From positions 1 to 29,250 of the forward strand of contig DASXTQ010000003.1 in assembly GCA_036505295.1 (NCBI GenBank): DNA of 29,250 nt, written 5' to 3'. This document shows, in pieces, positions 1-8,016 of this stretch. Both the position numbers and the translations under genes were made by a program. The DNA comes from WS-7 sp036505295. Its GTDB lineage: Bacteria; Eisenbacteria; RBG-16-71-46; SZUA-252. How positions within the stretch are numbered: position 1 is the first letter of the stretch; every line of letters starts with the position of its first letter. Under the pieces are notes generated by a model. The model was given only the letters and a program-made list of their open reading frames with translations, was not told the origin of the DNA and searched no databases.

Positions 1-1
1 G

Positions 2-1987
2 GTCAAGGAAATCGTCTTCCGGGGCGCGAAGAAGATCGAAGCCTCAACGCTCAAGGGCAAGCTGACCGTTGCCGAGGGGCAGCTGCTCGACGCCGGGACG
101 CTCGAGTTGGACGCACGAAAAATCGAGACGGCCTACGGCGAGGAGGGATACGCCCACGCCAGGGTCGTTCCACGCACCGAGCCGTCCGGGGCGGGAGCCG
201 TGCGCGTCGTCTTCGACGTGCAGGAGGGGCCCAAGGTCAAGGTCCGGGGAATCGTCTTCCACGGGAACCAGACGATGAAGCCCGACGCGCTCGCCAAGGC
301 GATGGAAAGCAAGACTCCGGGTTTTCTCCGAAGCGGGTCCTACAAGCCGGAGCGCCGCGATAAGGACGAAACCAAGCTGAGACTCTACATGCGGACCCGG
401 GGACACAAGGACGCGGACGTGGACTCGATCGTGCCGGCGGATACCCCCGACGGTGCGGGGGTCATTCTCCACGTTTTCCTACGCGAGGGCCCCCGGTATC
501 AGTTCGGCGATATTTCCTGGAGCGGCAATACCTCCGTTCCAACCCCGGCGCTCACGGCGGCGACGGTGCCGAAACCCGGCGCGATCTACAACGAGGCGCA
601 GGTTCAGAAGACCCTCGAGAACGCCTACACGATGTATCAGGAGCAGGGGTACCTCTTCCTCTCGATTGAGCCCAAGATGGCCGACCGCGACTCGGCCGTG
701 GACGTGGTCTTCCAGGTCACCGAAGGCTCGCGGTCCCGGGTCGCCAGCTTGGAGATCGTCGGAAACACGCGCACCAAGGAAAACGTCATCCGACGCGAGG
801 CGTCTGTCTTTCCCGGAGACACCTTCCGGCGCTCTGCGCTCATGAGGACCCAGCGCGACATTTTTGGACTCGGGTTCTTCCAGGACGTGAACGTTGATTA
901 CGAGCCCACGGGGGACAGCGCCGACATCAACCTGACGCTCAAGGTGCAGGAGAAACAGACCGGCACGGCGAGCGCGGGCGCCGGGTACTCCAGCCAATCG
1001 GGGCTGACGGGCTTTGTCGAGCTGGGGCACAACAATCTCTTCGGCAACGGTCAGAACGTCAACATCCGGCTCGAGCGTGGTGGAAGGAGAAACGATCTGC
1101 AGCTCTCGTTCACGGAGCCGTGGTTTCGGGACACCCCGCTCTCCATCGGCTTCGATATCTTCAATACGCGGCGCGACCTCGATTTCTACCGGCGAAAGGA
1201 CGTCGGCGGCGGCATCCGCCTCGGACGCCCGCTCCGCTGGCCCGATTATACGCGCGGCATCATCTCGTACGATCTCCGCGACGTGACGCTCAGCGATTTC
1301 ATCGCTCCACGGGTCGGGGAGCCGTCGAATCTACAAACCCTACGCACGACCCAGTGGCCGCGGCGCGTGAGCAGCGTCACCCTCACCTTCAGCCGCAACA
1401 GCACCGATAACCCGTTCTACCCGTCGCGGGGATCGAGGATACTGTTGAGCAATGAGGTCGCGGGGGGCCTCCTTGGAGGCGTGGAATCCTTCTACAAGGA
1501 GACGTTCGAGAACAAGACCTTCACCCGGCTCGACGGTCCCTTCGTGCTCATGCTGCGCGGCAAGACCGGATTTCTCGGGGGGGGACAGGTCCCCGACTAC
1601 GAGCGCTTCCGGCTCGGCGGGACGACCGCCGATTACCTACGTGGTTATCCGGATTACTATGTCGTGCCCCGGGCAAACGTGATCCGGAACCCGCTAACGG
1701 GCGATGTCCTGGACCGTTACCCGGGGGGCAAGACGATGCTCGTCTTGACCAGCGAGCTCCAGTTTCCGATAGCCGATCCACTCCACGGGCTGATCTTCTT
1801 CGAGGCCGGGAATACATGGAACTCGACGCGGGATTTGGACCTTGGTGATCTTAGGAAATCCGTCGGCTTCGGGGTTCGGCTTGAGGTACCCGCCTTGGGA
1901 AGGATCGGCTTCGATGTAGGGTACGGTCTGGACCGTGAGGATGGCGCCCGTTGGGAGCCTCATTTCCAGTTGGGTAACACGTTCTAG
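2..1987 (+). CDS. bamA: BamA/Omp85 outer-membrane protein assembly factor (5' partial)
   Basis: Central beta-barrel subunit of the BAM complex, which folds and inserts outer-membrane proteins. The reading frame is open from base 2 with no start codon, so the N-terminus lies outside the window; an in-frame TTG at 107 is inside a POTRA domain and is not a believable start. Four POTRA-like repeats are visible, each with a strand ending in G or GN (IVFRGAKK, IVFHGNQT, ISWSGNTS, LEIVGNTR). From about base 950 the protein becomes a Gly/aromatic-rich beta-barrel. LRGY near base 1650 matches the conserved (V/L)RGF/Y motif of barrel loop L6. The protein ends in phenylalanine, as expected for a barrel recognised by BAM. 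The ompH/skp gene follows after 16 bases, a classic pairing. A TamA or other Omp85 paralogue is possible, but POTRA number and context favour BamA. Confidence 0.93.
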   Translation, partial: VKEIVFRGAKKIEASTLKGKLTVAEGQLLDAGTLELDARKIETAYGEEGYAHARVVPRTEPSGAGAVRVVFDVQEGPKVKVRGIVFHGNQTMKPDALAKAMESKTPGFLRSGSYKPERRDKDETKLRLYMRTRGHKDADVDSIVPADTPDGAGVILHVFLREGPRYQFGDISWSGNTSVPTPALTAATVPKPGAIYNEAQVQKTLENAYTMYQEQGYLFLSIEPKMADRDSAVDVVFQVTEGSRSRVASLEIVGNTRTKENVIRREASVFPGDTFRRSALMRTQRDIFGLGFFQDVNVDYEPTGDSADINLTLKVQEKQTGTASAGAGYSSQSGLTGFVELGHNNLFGNGQNVNIRLERGGRRNDLQLSFTEPWFRDTPLSIGFDIFNTRRDLDFYRRKDVGGGIRLGRPLRWPDYTRGIISYDLRDVTLSDFIAPRVGEPSNLQTLRTTQWPRRVSSVTLTFSRNSTDNPFYPSRGSRILLSNEVAGGLLGGVESFYKETFENKTFTRLDGPFVLMLRGKTGFLGGGQVPDYERFRLGGTTADYLRGYPDYYVVPRANVIRNPLTGDVLDRYPGGKTMLVLTSELQFPIADPLHGLIFFEAGNTWNSTRDLDLGDLRKSVGFGVRLEVPALGRIGFDVGYGLDREDGARWEPHFQLGNTF

Positions 1988-2003
1988 CAGAAGGGATTAG
2001 CAT

Positions 2004-2591
2004 ATGACTCGACAGCGGCCATGGGGTACGGTAGTCTGGGCCGTCTCGGTACTTTGCCTGACCGTTCCGTCCCCCGCTGCGGCGGCGGATCTGAAGATCG
2101 GCTTCATTGACTCCGAGCGTATCTTTGCGGAGTATGCGGGCACGCAAGAGGCCCAGAAGTCGTTCAACCGGGAGGTTCAGGAGCTCACCAAGACCGCGAA
2201 GGAAAAAAAGGTCGAGATCGACGATCTTCAACGCAAGCTCGACGCACAGGGCCCGATGCTGAGCGAGGCAAAGCGCGACGAGCAAAACCAGGTCCTACAG
2301 AAAAAGATCGCCGACTATGACGCCTTCGTTCAGAAGAACTGGGGCCCCCAGGGCTCTGTTTCGAAGCTCAACGAGCAGTATCTGAAACCAATCGTCGATC
2401 GCGTGCACAAGATAGTTTCGGCCATTGGTTCGGGTGAAGGCTACTCGATCATCTTGGACGCGGCGGACGGCAACATCATCTTCGGCGACAAGTCGCTCGA
2501 CCTCACGGATCGGGTTCTGGACCAGCTCCGGAAGGAAGATTCGGGCGGAGTGCCGACCGCGGCTCCAGCCGCTTCGGGTGGATCGCAGTAG
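2004..2591 (+). CDS. skp: OmpH/Skp family periplasmic chaperone
   Basis: Small periplasmic chaperone expected to hold unfolded outer-membrane proteins on their way to BamA. The 195-residue protein starts at ATG 2004 behind a GAAGGGA ribosome site. It has a signal peptide (hydrophobic residues about 10-27, ending PAAAA before DLKIGF). The conserved opening IGFIDSERIF is the OmpH/Skp hallmark. It is followed by a charged helical coiled-coil stretch (about residues 45-110) that would form the tentacle arms, and a C-terminal strand region (YSIILDAADGNIIFG) that closes the trimer body. The tail is Ala/Pro/Gly/Ser-rich and probably disordered. Position between bamA and lpxD is the classical arrangement. 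Length is slightly above the usual 160-180 residues because of the tail. Confidence 0.92.
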   Translation: MTRQRPWGTVVWAVSVLCLTVPSPAAAADLKIGFIDSERIFAEYAGTQEAQKSFNREVQELTKTAKEKKVEIDDLQRKLDAQGPMLSEAKRDEQNQVLQKKIADYDAFVQKNWGPQGSVSKLNEQYLKPIVDRVHKIVSAIGSGEGYSIILDAADGNIIFGDKSLDLTDRVLDQLRKEDSGGVPTAAPAASGGSQ

Positions 2592-2636
2592 GGGGGTCCC
2601 CGCAGCGGGGCGCGAACCGATTCAAGGGGAGTAACC

Positions 2637-3674
2637 ATGAAGGTCACGCTGGAGGCGGTCGCGAAGGCGATCGACGGCACGGTCGTCGGCGATGGCTCCG
2701 TCGAGATTACGGGCGTGGCCGGCATTCGCGAAGCCCGCGAGGGCGACCTTACGTTTCTGGCGAATCCGCGGTATGAATCCTATCTCGATGTGACCCAGGC
2801 TTCCGCGATCATCGTTTCGGAAAACCACCGGAACATCCGAAAGCCGCTGATCCAGAATCCAAATCCCTACCTCGCCTTCCTCAAGGCGATTCGTCTCTTC
2901 GCCGGTGAGGCCGAGCGTCCGTGCACCGGCGTGCACCCGACCGCGGTGGTCTCGGAAGAAGCCTATGTCGCCCAGGACGCGTCGATCGGCCCGTACGTGG
3001 TGATCGAGCGCGGCGCCTCCATCGGTGCACGCGCGATCGTGCACGCGGGCTGCTACGTCGGCGCGCGCACACGCCTCGGGGACGAGGTATTGCTCTACCC
3101 GAATGTGACGGTTCGCGAGGAGTGCGTCCTCGGCGACCGGGTCATCGTCCACTCCGGGACCGTTGTCGGAAGCGACGGGTTCGGGTTCGTCCGCGACGGC
3201 GACGTGTATCGCAAGCTTCCCCAGGTCGGGAACGTGGTCGTCGAGGACGATGTCGAGATCGGCGCCAACGTCACCATCGACCGAGCGACCACCGGAACCA
3301 CCCGCATCGGGGCGGGCAGCAAGATCGACAACCTGGTGCAGATCGCCCACAACGTCCAGATCGGCGAGAACTGCATCATCGTGGCACAGGTCGGGATTTC
3401 GGGCAGCACCGTGCTCGGAGACCACGTGGTGCTCGCGGGACAGGTCGGCATCGTCGGGCACATTGAGATCGGGGATGGCGCGTCCGTCGGCGCCCAATCG
3501 GGCGTCTCCAAGTCGGTGAAGGCCGGGGAGCGCATGTTCGGCTACCCAGCCATGCCGCTGCGGCAAGCGAAGCGCATCGAGGCGAGCATCCGGAACTTGC
3601 CCGAGCTCATCCAGACGGTGCGCCGGCTGAAGCGCCGCGTGGACGAGCTCGAGGGTTCCAAAGAACCGCGGTGA
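2637..3674 (+). CDS. lpxD: UDP-3-O-acylglucosamine N-acyltransferase LpxD
   Basis: Third step of lipid A synthesis: transfers a 3-hydroxyacyl chain from ACP to the 2-amine of UDP-3-O-acyl-GlcN in the cytoplasm. The 345-residue protein starts at ATG 2637 behind GGGGAG. The N-terminal uridine-binding domain (about residues 1-100, with ITGVAGIREAREGDLTFLANPRY) is typical of LpxD and absent from LpxA. It is followed by many left-handed hexapeptide repeats such as IGPYVV, IGANVT and IGAGSK. The catalytic histidine lies in LVQIAHNVQIGENC. The C-terminal helix (LPELIQTVRRLKRRVDELE) is the usual trimeric coiled coil. The final codon overlaps the lpxC-fabZ start in a GTGA junction, implying translational coupling. 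Confidence 0.95.
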   Translation: MKVTLEAVAKAIDGTVVGDGSVEITGVAGIREAREGDLTFLANPRYESYLDVTQASAIIVSENHRNIRKPLIQNPNPYLAFLKAIRLFAGEAERPCTGVHPTAVVSEEAYVAQDASIGPYVVIERGASIGARAIVHAGCYVGARTRLGDEVLLYPNVTVREECVLGDRVIVHSGTVVGSDGFGFVRDGDVYRKLPQVGNVVVEDDVEIGANVTIDRATTGTTRIGAGSKIDNLVQIAHNVQIGENCIIVAQVGISGSTVLGDHVVLAGQVGIVGHIEIGDGASVGAQSGVSKSVKAGERMFGYPAMPLRQAKRIEASIRNLPELIQTVRRLKRRVDELEGSKEPR

Positions 3675-5047
3675 CCACGCCCTGCCAGCGCACGATCGCG
3701 AAACCCATCGCGTTCGAGGGGGTCGGTCTCCACACAGGGCAGCCCTGCCGGGTGGAATTCCGCCCGGCACCTGCCGATTCCGGAATTCGATTCGTCCGTC
3801 TCGACCTTCCCGGAGCGCCGGAGATTCCCGTTTCGCCACGGTACGCATGCGCCGACACCGAAGACATGCGACGCACGATCTTGAGGAGCGGCGATGCCGA
3901 GGTGCATACGGTGGAGCACATCCTCGCCGCGGCGGCCGGGCTCGAGATCGACAACCTCGTCATCGCCCTGACCGCGAAAGAGCCGGCCGAGCCGCGCGAC
4001 GGCAGCGCGGCCCCTTACGTCCGGATGTTCCAGGAGGCGGGTCTTGTCGAGCAGCGCGTGCCGCGACGATACTTCCGCGTGAGCGAGCCGGTCCGCTATG
4101 AAGAAAACGGAGTGGTGCTTGTGGGGCTTCCGCACGAGGGGCTGCGCATCACGTTCACGATCGAATACGATGATGCCTACCTGGGCACCCAGCATGCCAC
4201 CTACGACATCAACCGCGACGTCTTCATCCGCGAGATCGCACCGGCGCGCACGTTCGTGCTCCAGCGCGACGTGGACGCGCTCCGGGCGCGGGGAATGATC
4301 CTGGGCGGCACGCTCCAGAACGCCGTGGTCGTCCAGCCGACCGGAATCTTGAACCAGGAGCCGCTACGGTTCGACAATGAGTTCGTGCGCCACAAGATCC
4401 TCGACTTCCTGGGCGATCTCTATCTTCTGGGGCGGCCGGCGCTCGGGCATTTCGTGTCGATCAAGTCCGGTCACGCGACCAACGTGCGTTTCGTGCAGCG
4501 GCTGGCCGCGAGCGAGCGGCCCGAACGGCCCGAGCGGCCCGAACGGCCCGCACGGCCCGCACGGCGGGTCCGCGCGGGAAAGGGGAACGGGGCCGGGGCC
4601 GGCGGGTCGATACAGCTCGACATCGGCGCGATCATGGAAATCATGCCGCACCGGTATCCCTTCCTGCTCATCGACCGGATCCTGAGCCTCGAGGAGGACC
4701 GCGTCGTCGGGATCAAGAACGTCACCATCAACGAGCCCTTTTTCGCGGGCCATTTCCCCGGCCACCCCATCATGCCCGCGGTGCTCATTATCGAGGCGAT
4801 GGCCCAATGTGGCGGGGTTCTGCTCTTGAACTCGTCATACCAACCGAAGGAGAAGCTGGTCTATTTCATCGGAATCGACCGGGCCAAATTCCGGAAACCG
4901 GTCCGGCCCGGGGACCAACTCCGATTTGAACTGAAGCTCCTTCGCCTGAAATCACGGATCTGCAAAATGGAGGGGAAGGCCTACGTCGATGGAGACCTCG
5001 TCGCGGAAGCAGAGCTTCTCTCAAGCATTGTCGATCGCGATTCCTGA
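3671..5047 (+). CDS. lpxC-fabZ: Bifunctional LpxC deacetylase - FabZ dehydratase fusion
   Basis: Two enzymes in one 458-residue chain. Residues 1-280 are LpxC, the zinc-dependent UDP-3-O-acyl-GlcNAc deacetylase that commits flux to lipid A. Zinc ligands are visible as H83 (in VHTVEH), H241 and D245 (HKILDFLGD), with the catalytic H268 in SGHATN. Residues about 316-458 are FabZ, 3-hydroxyacyl-ACP dehydratase, with catalytic H361 (FFAGHFPG) and E375 (IIEAMAQ). MPAV replaces the commoner MPGV. A linker with Arg-Pro-Glu/Ala repeats and a Gly/Ala stretch joins them. Such fusions are known in Bacteroidetes/Chlorobi-type genomes. The fusion would couple the branch point, since both enzymes compete for hydroxyacyl-ACP fate. 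Start is GTG 3671, overlapping the lpxD stop. Confidence 0.95.
   Translation: MTTPCQRTIAKPIAFEGVGLHTGQPCRVEFRPAPADSGIRFVRLDLPGAPEIPVSPRYACADTEDMRRTILRSGDAEVHTVEHILAAAAGLEIDNLVIALTAKEPAEPRDGSAAPYVRMFQEAGLVEQRVPRRYFRVSEPVRYEENGVVLVGLPHEGLRITFTIEYDDAYLGTQHATYDINRDVFIREIAPARTFVLQRDVDALRARGMILGGTLQNAVVVQPTGILNQEPLRFDNEFVRHKILDFLGDLYLLGRPALGHFVSIKSGHATNVRFVQRLAASERPERPERPERPARPARRVRAGKGNGAGAGGSIQLDIGAIMEIMPHRYPFLLIDRILSLEEDRVVGIKNVTINEPFFAGHFPGHPIMPAVLIIEAMAQCGGVLLLNSSYQPKEKLVYFIGIDRAKFRKPVRPGDQLRFELKLLRLKSRICKMEGKAYVDGDLVAEAELLSSIVDRDS
4517..4561 (+). repeat. Five tandem 9-base repeats in the LpxC-FabZ linker
   Basis: Five consecutive copies of CGGCCCGAA with variants ending GAG or GCA. They are in frame and encode Arg-Pro-Glu three times and then Arg-Pro-Ala twice. 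They lie exactly between the two catalytic domains and so should give a stiff, charged linker. Repeats of this kind can change copy number by slippage without breaking the frame. Confidence 0.9.
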
Positions 5048-5894
5048 GGCGGACGGGCTCACCGGCACCTGGGCACGCGTGCCAGGCGCCGTCCTGGAAC
5101 TCCCCGATCCGCGCGATACGCCGCCCGCCGTTCACCCGACCGCCATCGTGGCGAAGGGGGCGGAGCTGGGACACGGTGTCGTGATCGGTCCGTTCGCCTA
5201 CGTCGGACCTCGGGTCACGCTCGGCGAAGGGACGCAGGTGGGGCTCCACGTGATCCTGGAAGGCAGGACCACGATCGGGCCGCGTTGCCAGGTGCACCAC
5301 GGGGCCGTGATCGGCAACATCCCTCAGGACCTCAAGTTTCGAGGTGCGCCGACGGAAGTCGTCATCGGGCACGACACGATCGTGCGCGAGTACGCGACGA
5401 TCCACGCCGCGACGGAGGAGCGCGAGTCCACGATCGTGGGGGATCACGTCCTCCTCATGGCCTACACGCATATCGCCCATAATTGCCTGATCGGAAATCA
5501 CGTCATCCTCGCGAACGCCGTGAATCTCGGCGGCCACGTGCGGGTGGACGACTACGCGATCATCGGCGGCATGACCCCGGTGCATCAATTCGTCACGATC
5601 GGATGCCACGCGTTCGTGGGAGGCGCGTCCCGCGTGCCGCAAGACGTGCCGCCGTTCGTCAAAGTGGCGGGCAATCCCCTCCGCGCGTGCGGGCTCAATT
5701 CGGTCGGAATGGACCGCCGGGGCATCCCTGCCGAGGTGCGCCTGGAGCTCAAGCGCGCGTATCGCATCCTCTACCGCTCCCAGCTCAACGTGTCCCAGGC
5801 GCTCTCGCGCATCGCGCGGGACCTGAAGCCCTATCCCGAGATCCACGAATTCATCGAGTTCGTACGCAGCTCGGAACGAGGCATCGTGCGGTGA
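4989..5894 (+). CDS. lpxA: UDP-N-acetylglucosamine O-acyltransferase LpxA
   Basis: First lipid A enzyme: transfers 3-hydroxyacyl from ACP to the 3-OH (or 3-NH2) of UDP-GlcNAc. Hexapeptide repeats run from VHPTAIVAKGAELG. The catalytic His is H164 in YTHIAHNC, equivalent to E. coli H125, followed by GHVRVDDYAIIGGMTPVHQF. The residue matching the E. coli acyl-chain ruler Gly173 is also Gly (FVGGAS), which suggests a long (about C14) hydroxyacyl chain. The C-terminal helical domain is normal. Starting at ATG 4989 gives 301 residues, about 39 more at the N-terminus than E. coli, and a 59-base overlap with fabZ. TTG 5028 or GTG 5079 are in-frame alternatives; GTG 5079 gives a family-like length but lacks a good ribosome site. 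The start is therefore uncertain, the family is not. Confidence 0.94.
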   Translation: METSSRKQSFSQALSIAIPEADGLTGTWARVPGAVLELPDPRDTPPAVHPTAIVAKGAELGHGVVIGPFAYVGPRVTLGEGTQVGLHVILEGRTTIGPRCQVHHGAVIGNIPQDLKFRGAPTEVVIGHDTIVREYATIHAATEERESTIVGDHVLLMAYTHIAHNCLIGNHVILANAVNLGGHVRVDDYAIIGGMTPVHQFVTIGCHAFVGGASRVPQDVPPFVKVAGNPLRACGLNSVGMDRRGIPAEVRLELKRAYRILYRSQLNVSQALSRIARDLKPYPEIHEFIEFVRSSERGIVR

Positions 5895-6859
5895 GCCGGC
5901 TCCGCGTGGGGGTGGTCGGGGTCGGACACCTCGGCAGCCATCACGTGCGCGCCTGGGCCAAGATCGAGGGGGCCGCGCTCGTCGGGGGATTCGATCCCGA
6001 TCCGGTCGCCCGGGAGCGGGCGGAGCGCGAGCTGGGCCTCGAGTCGTTCGGGACCCTGGAGGAGCTGGCGGACCGCGTCGACTTGGTGTCGATCGCCGCG
6101 CCCACGCCGCGGCACGCCGACCTCGCGCTCTATTGCCTCTCACGCGGGCTCCACGTCCTCGTGGAGAAACCGATGGCCCAGACCGCGGAGCAGGGTGCCG
6201 CGATGCTCGACGCCGCCCGCGCGCAGAAACGCGCGCTCTTCGTGGGACAGGTCGAGCGTTTCAATCCCGCGATCCAGGCCGTCCGGCCGCACCTCAGGGC
6301 GCCGCGCTTCATCGAGGCGCACCGACTGGCTCCGATCGTGCCCCGGGGGATTGACGTCGACGTGATTCTCGACCTCATGATCCACGACCTGGATCTCGCG
6401 CTCTGGATCACGCGGTCCGAGGTAACCGATGTGCGCGCGGTCGGCGTGCCGGTCCTGACCCCGCGAATCGATATCGCGAACGCACGCCTCACGTTCGCGA
6501 GCGGGTGCGTGGCGAATCTGACCGCGAGTCGCGTCTCGCGTGAGAAAGTGCGCAAGATCCGCTTCTTCGAGGCGAACGAATACGTCTCGGTCGATTGCTT
6601 GAACCGGAGCGTCGAGGCGTATGAGCTGAAGCCCCCGGATGCCCATGCGCCCGAGGACCTGTTCCGCCGCATCCGGCCGCTCGAGGTCCGCGTCGAGGCG
6701 CGCGACCCGCTCGAGTCGGAGCTCACGCACTTCCTCGCGATGGCGCGCGAGCCGGAGGGCTCTTGGGAGGAGACCGAGGTCGCGCTCCGAGCGCTCGGGG
6801 TCGCGGAGGAAGTGCGGGCCCAGGCGGTACGGAACATGCCGCTGGATCTGCCCGTCTGA
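5891..6859 (+). CDS. Gfo/Idh/MocA oxidoreductase, GnnA-like (UDP-GlcNAc 3-dehydrogenase candidate)
   Basis: NAD(P)-dependent sugar dehydrogenase of 322 residues. The N-terminal Rossmann fold has a GVGHLG nucleotide loop (residues 10-15). EKP at 92-94 carries the family's catalytic lysine, and H165-D166 in LMIHDLDLALW marks the substrate domain. The VERFNPA segment resembles the GnnA subgroup. In Acidithiobacillus ferrooxidans, GnnA oxidises the 3-OH of UDP-GlcNAc and GnnB transaminates it, allowing amide-linked lipid A; their genes sit between lpxA and lpxB, as this one does. No GnnB-type aminotransferase is present here, so the exact reaction is unproven. Start is GTG 5891, overlapping the lpxA stop (GTGA). 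The frame is open further upstream, but that part is only lpxA read in another frame. Confidence 0.85.
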   Translation: MSRLRVGVVGVGHLGSHHVRAWAKIEGAALVGGFDPDPVARERAERELGLESFGTLEELADRVDLVSIAAPTPRHADLALYCLSRGLHVLVEKPMAQTAEQGAAMLDAARAQKRALFVGQVERFNPAIQAVRPHLRAPRFIEAHRLAPIVPRGIDVDVILDLMIHDLDLALWITRSEVTDVRAVGVPVLTPRIDIANARLTFASGCVANLTASRVSREKVRKIRFFEANEYVSVDCLNRSVEAYELKPPDAHAPEDLFRRIRPLEVRVEARDPLESELTHFLAMAREPEGSWEETEVALRALGVAEEVRAQAVRNMPLDLPV

Positions 6860-8016
6860 AGTTCCCGCTTCTCATCGTGTCCGCGGGCGAACCCTCGGGG
6901 GACCGCCTCGGGGCCGACCTCTTGGCCGCCCTCCGCGCGCGGGGCGTGTCGTTCCAGGCTACGGGAATCGGCGGGCCCATGCTCCGCGCGGCCGGGCTGG
7001 AAACGGTCGCGTCCATGGAATCGATCGCCGTCATGGGCTTCGCCTCCATCATCGGCCGCCTTCCCGAGATCCGCAACGCCCGCCGCGGGCTGCTCCGTCT
7101 CCTGGCCGCCCATCCGGACGCCGTCTTCATCCCGATCGATTCGCCCGGGCTTCACCTTGCGCTCGCGCGTGCCGCGAAACGGATGGGGAATCGCGTGGTC
7201 TACTACGTCTGCCCCCAGATCTGGGCGTGGGGTCGCGGAAGAATCCGGCGCCTGCGCGAGGATGTCGATCTCACGCTGCTCCTGTTCGACTTCGAGGCGG
7301 CACTCCTTGAGGAGGGAGGGGCCGCCGCGCGCTGGGTCGGGCATCCCGCGGGCGCGCTCCGTCCCGAGCCCGAGCGCCGGGCCAAGGTGAAAGAGATGCT
7401 CGGGCTCGATCCCGGCGAACAACTGGTGGCGCTTCTACCAGGGAGCAGGCGCGATGAAGTGCGCCGGCATCTGGCTCCGATGCTCGACGGGGCGGCCCGC
7501 GTCATCGCGCAGCTGGGCGGCAGGGTGCGGGCGGCGGTGAGCGACGCGGGCCAGGTGACGGCCGCGCTCCGCGCTCCGGAGATCCGCGCCCTCTGGGATA
7601 TCCTCATGCCGTTCCACTGGCACGGCGACGCGAAGGAGCTGGTCCGTGGGGCGGACGTCGCGGTTGTCGCGTCGGGCACGGCAACGCTCGAGACGGCGGC
7701 CCTGGGCGTGCCCCAGGTGATCGTGTACAAGACCGGATGGGTCAACTACGAAATCGCGAAGCGCCTGGTGCAGGTTCCTTCCATCGGGCTCGCGAACCTT
7801 GTCGCGGGAGCGCGGGCGGCGCCGGAGCTGATCCAGCGGGACGCGACGGGACCTCGTGTGGCGGCCGAGCTGGCGAAACTTTTGACCGATCCGGCCGCGC
7901 GCGACGCACAGCTCCAGGCATTCGCCCGAATCTCCGAACGGCTGGGCGGGCCAGGCGCGGCCGATCGTGCCGCCGCGGCCCTGATCGAGTTCGTCGGGTC
8001 TGGTGGAGCAGCCTGA
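6856..8016 (+). CDS. lpxB: Lipid-A-disaccharide synthase LpxB, probable CTG start
   Basis: GT19 glycosyltransferase joining UDP-2,3-diacyl-GlcN and 2,3-diacyl-GlcN-1-phosphate into the beta-1,6 disaccharide at the inner membrane face. Signature segments are AGEPSGD at the N-terminus, YYVCPQIWAWGRGR, the LLPGSRRDEV donor motif and the SGTATLETA nucleotide-binding motif. The usual family N-terminus begins a few residues before AGEPSGD, which fits CTG 6856. That codon overlaps the TGA of the dehydrogenase (CTGA), mirroring the GTGA junctions elsewhere in the operon. This gives 386 residues, the normal length. The only upstream in-frame start is TTG 6763, adding 31 Gly/Arg-rich residues read inside the previous gene. 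GTG 6877 would truncate the first strand. Confidence 0.92.
   Translation: MKFPLLIVSAGEPSGDRLGADLLAALRARGVSFQATGIGGPMLRAAGLETVASMESIAVMGFASIIGRLPEIRNARRGLLRLLAAHPDAVFIPIDSPGLHLALARAAKRMGNRVVYYVCPQIWAWGRGRIRRLREDVDLTLLLFDFEAALLEEGGAAARWVGHPAGALRPEPERRAKVKEMLGLDPGEQLVALLPGSRRDEVRRHLAPMLDGAARVIAQLGGRVRAAVSDAGQVTAALRAPEIRALWDILMPFHWHGDAKELVRGADVAVVASGTATLETAALGVPQVIVYKTGWVNYEIAKRLVQVPSIGLANLVAGARAAPELIQRDATGPRVAAELAKLLTDPAARDAQLQAFARISERLGGPGAADRAAAALIEFVGSGGAA

Noticed and set aside
2622..3848. A 408-codon minus-strand frame opposite lpxD
   Set aside because: Shadow of lpxD: repetitive His/Asp/Val composition mirrors the hexapeptide repeats, with no ribosome site or family similarity.
4517..4561. 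CRISPR or mobile-element repeat
   Set aside because: The repeats are 9 bases long, contiguous and in frame within a linker; there are no spacers and no transposase.
5483..5890. N-terminal extension of the Gfo/Idh/MocA dehydrogenase
   Set aside because: It is out-of-frame lpxA sequence; the Rossmann fold begins right after GTG 5891.
4866..6143. A 425-codon minus-strand frame opposite fabZ, lpxA and the dehydrogenase
   Set aside because: Antisense to well-supported genes, and its composition follows the complementary codon pattern.
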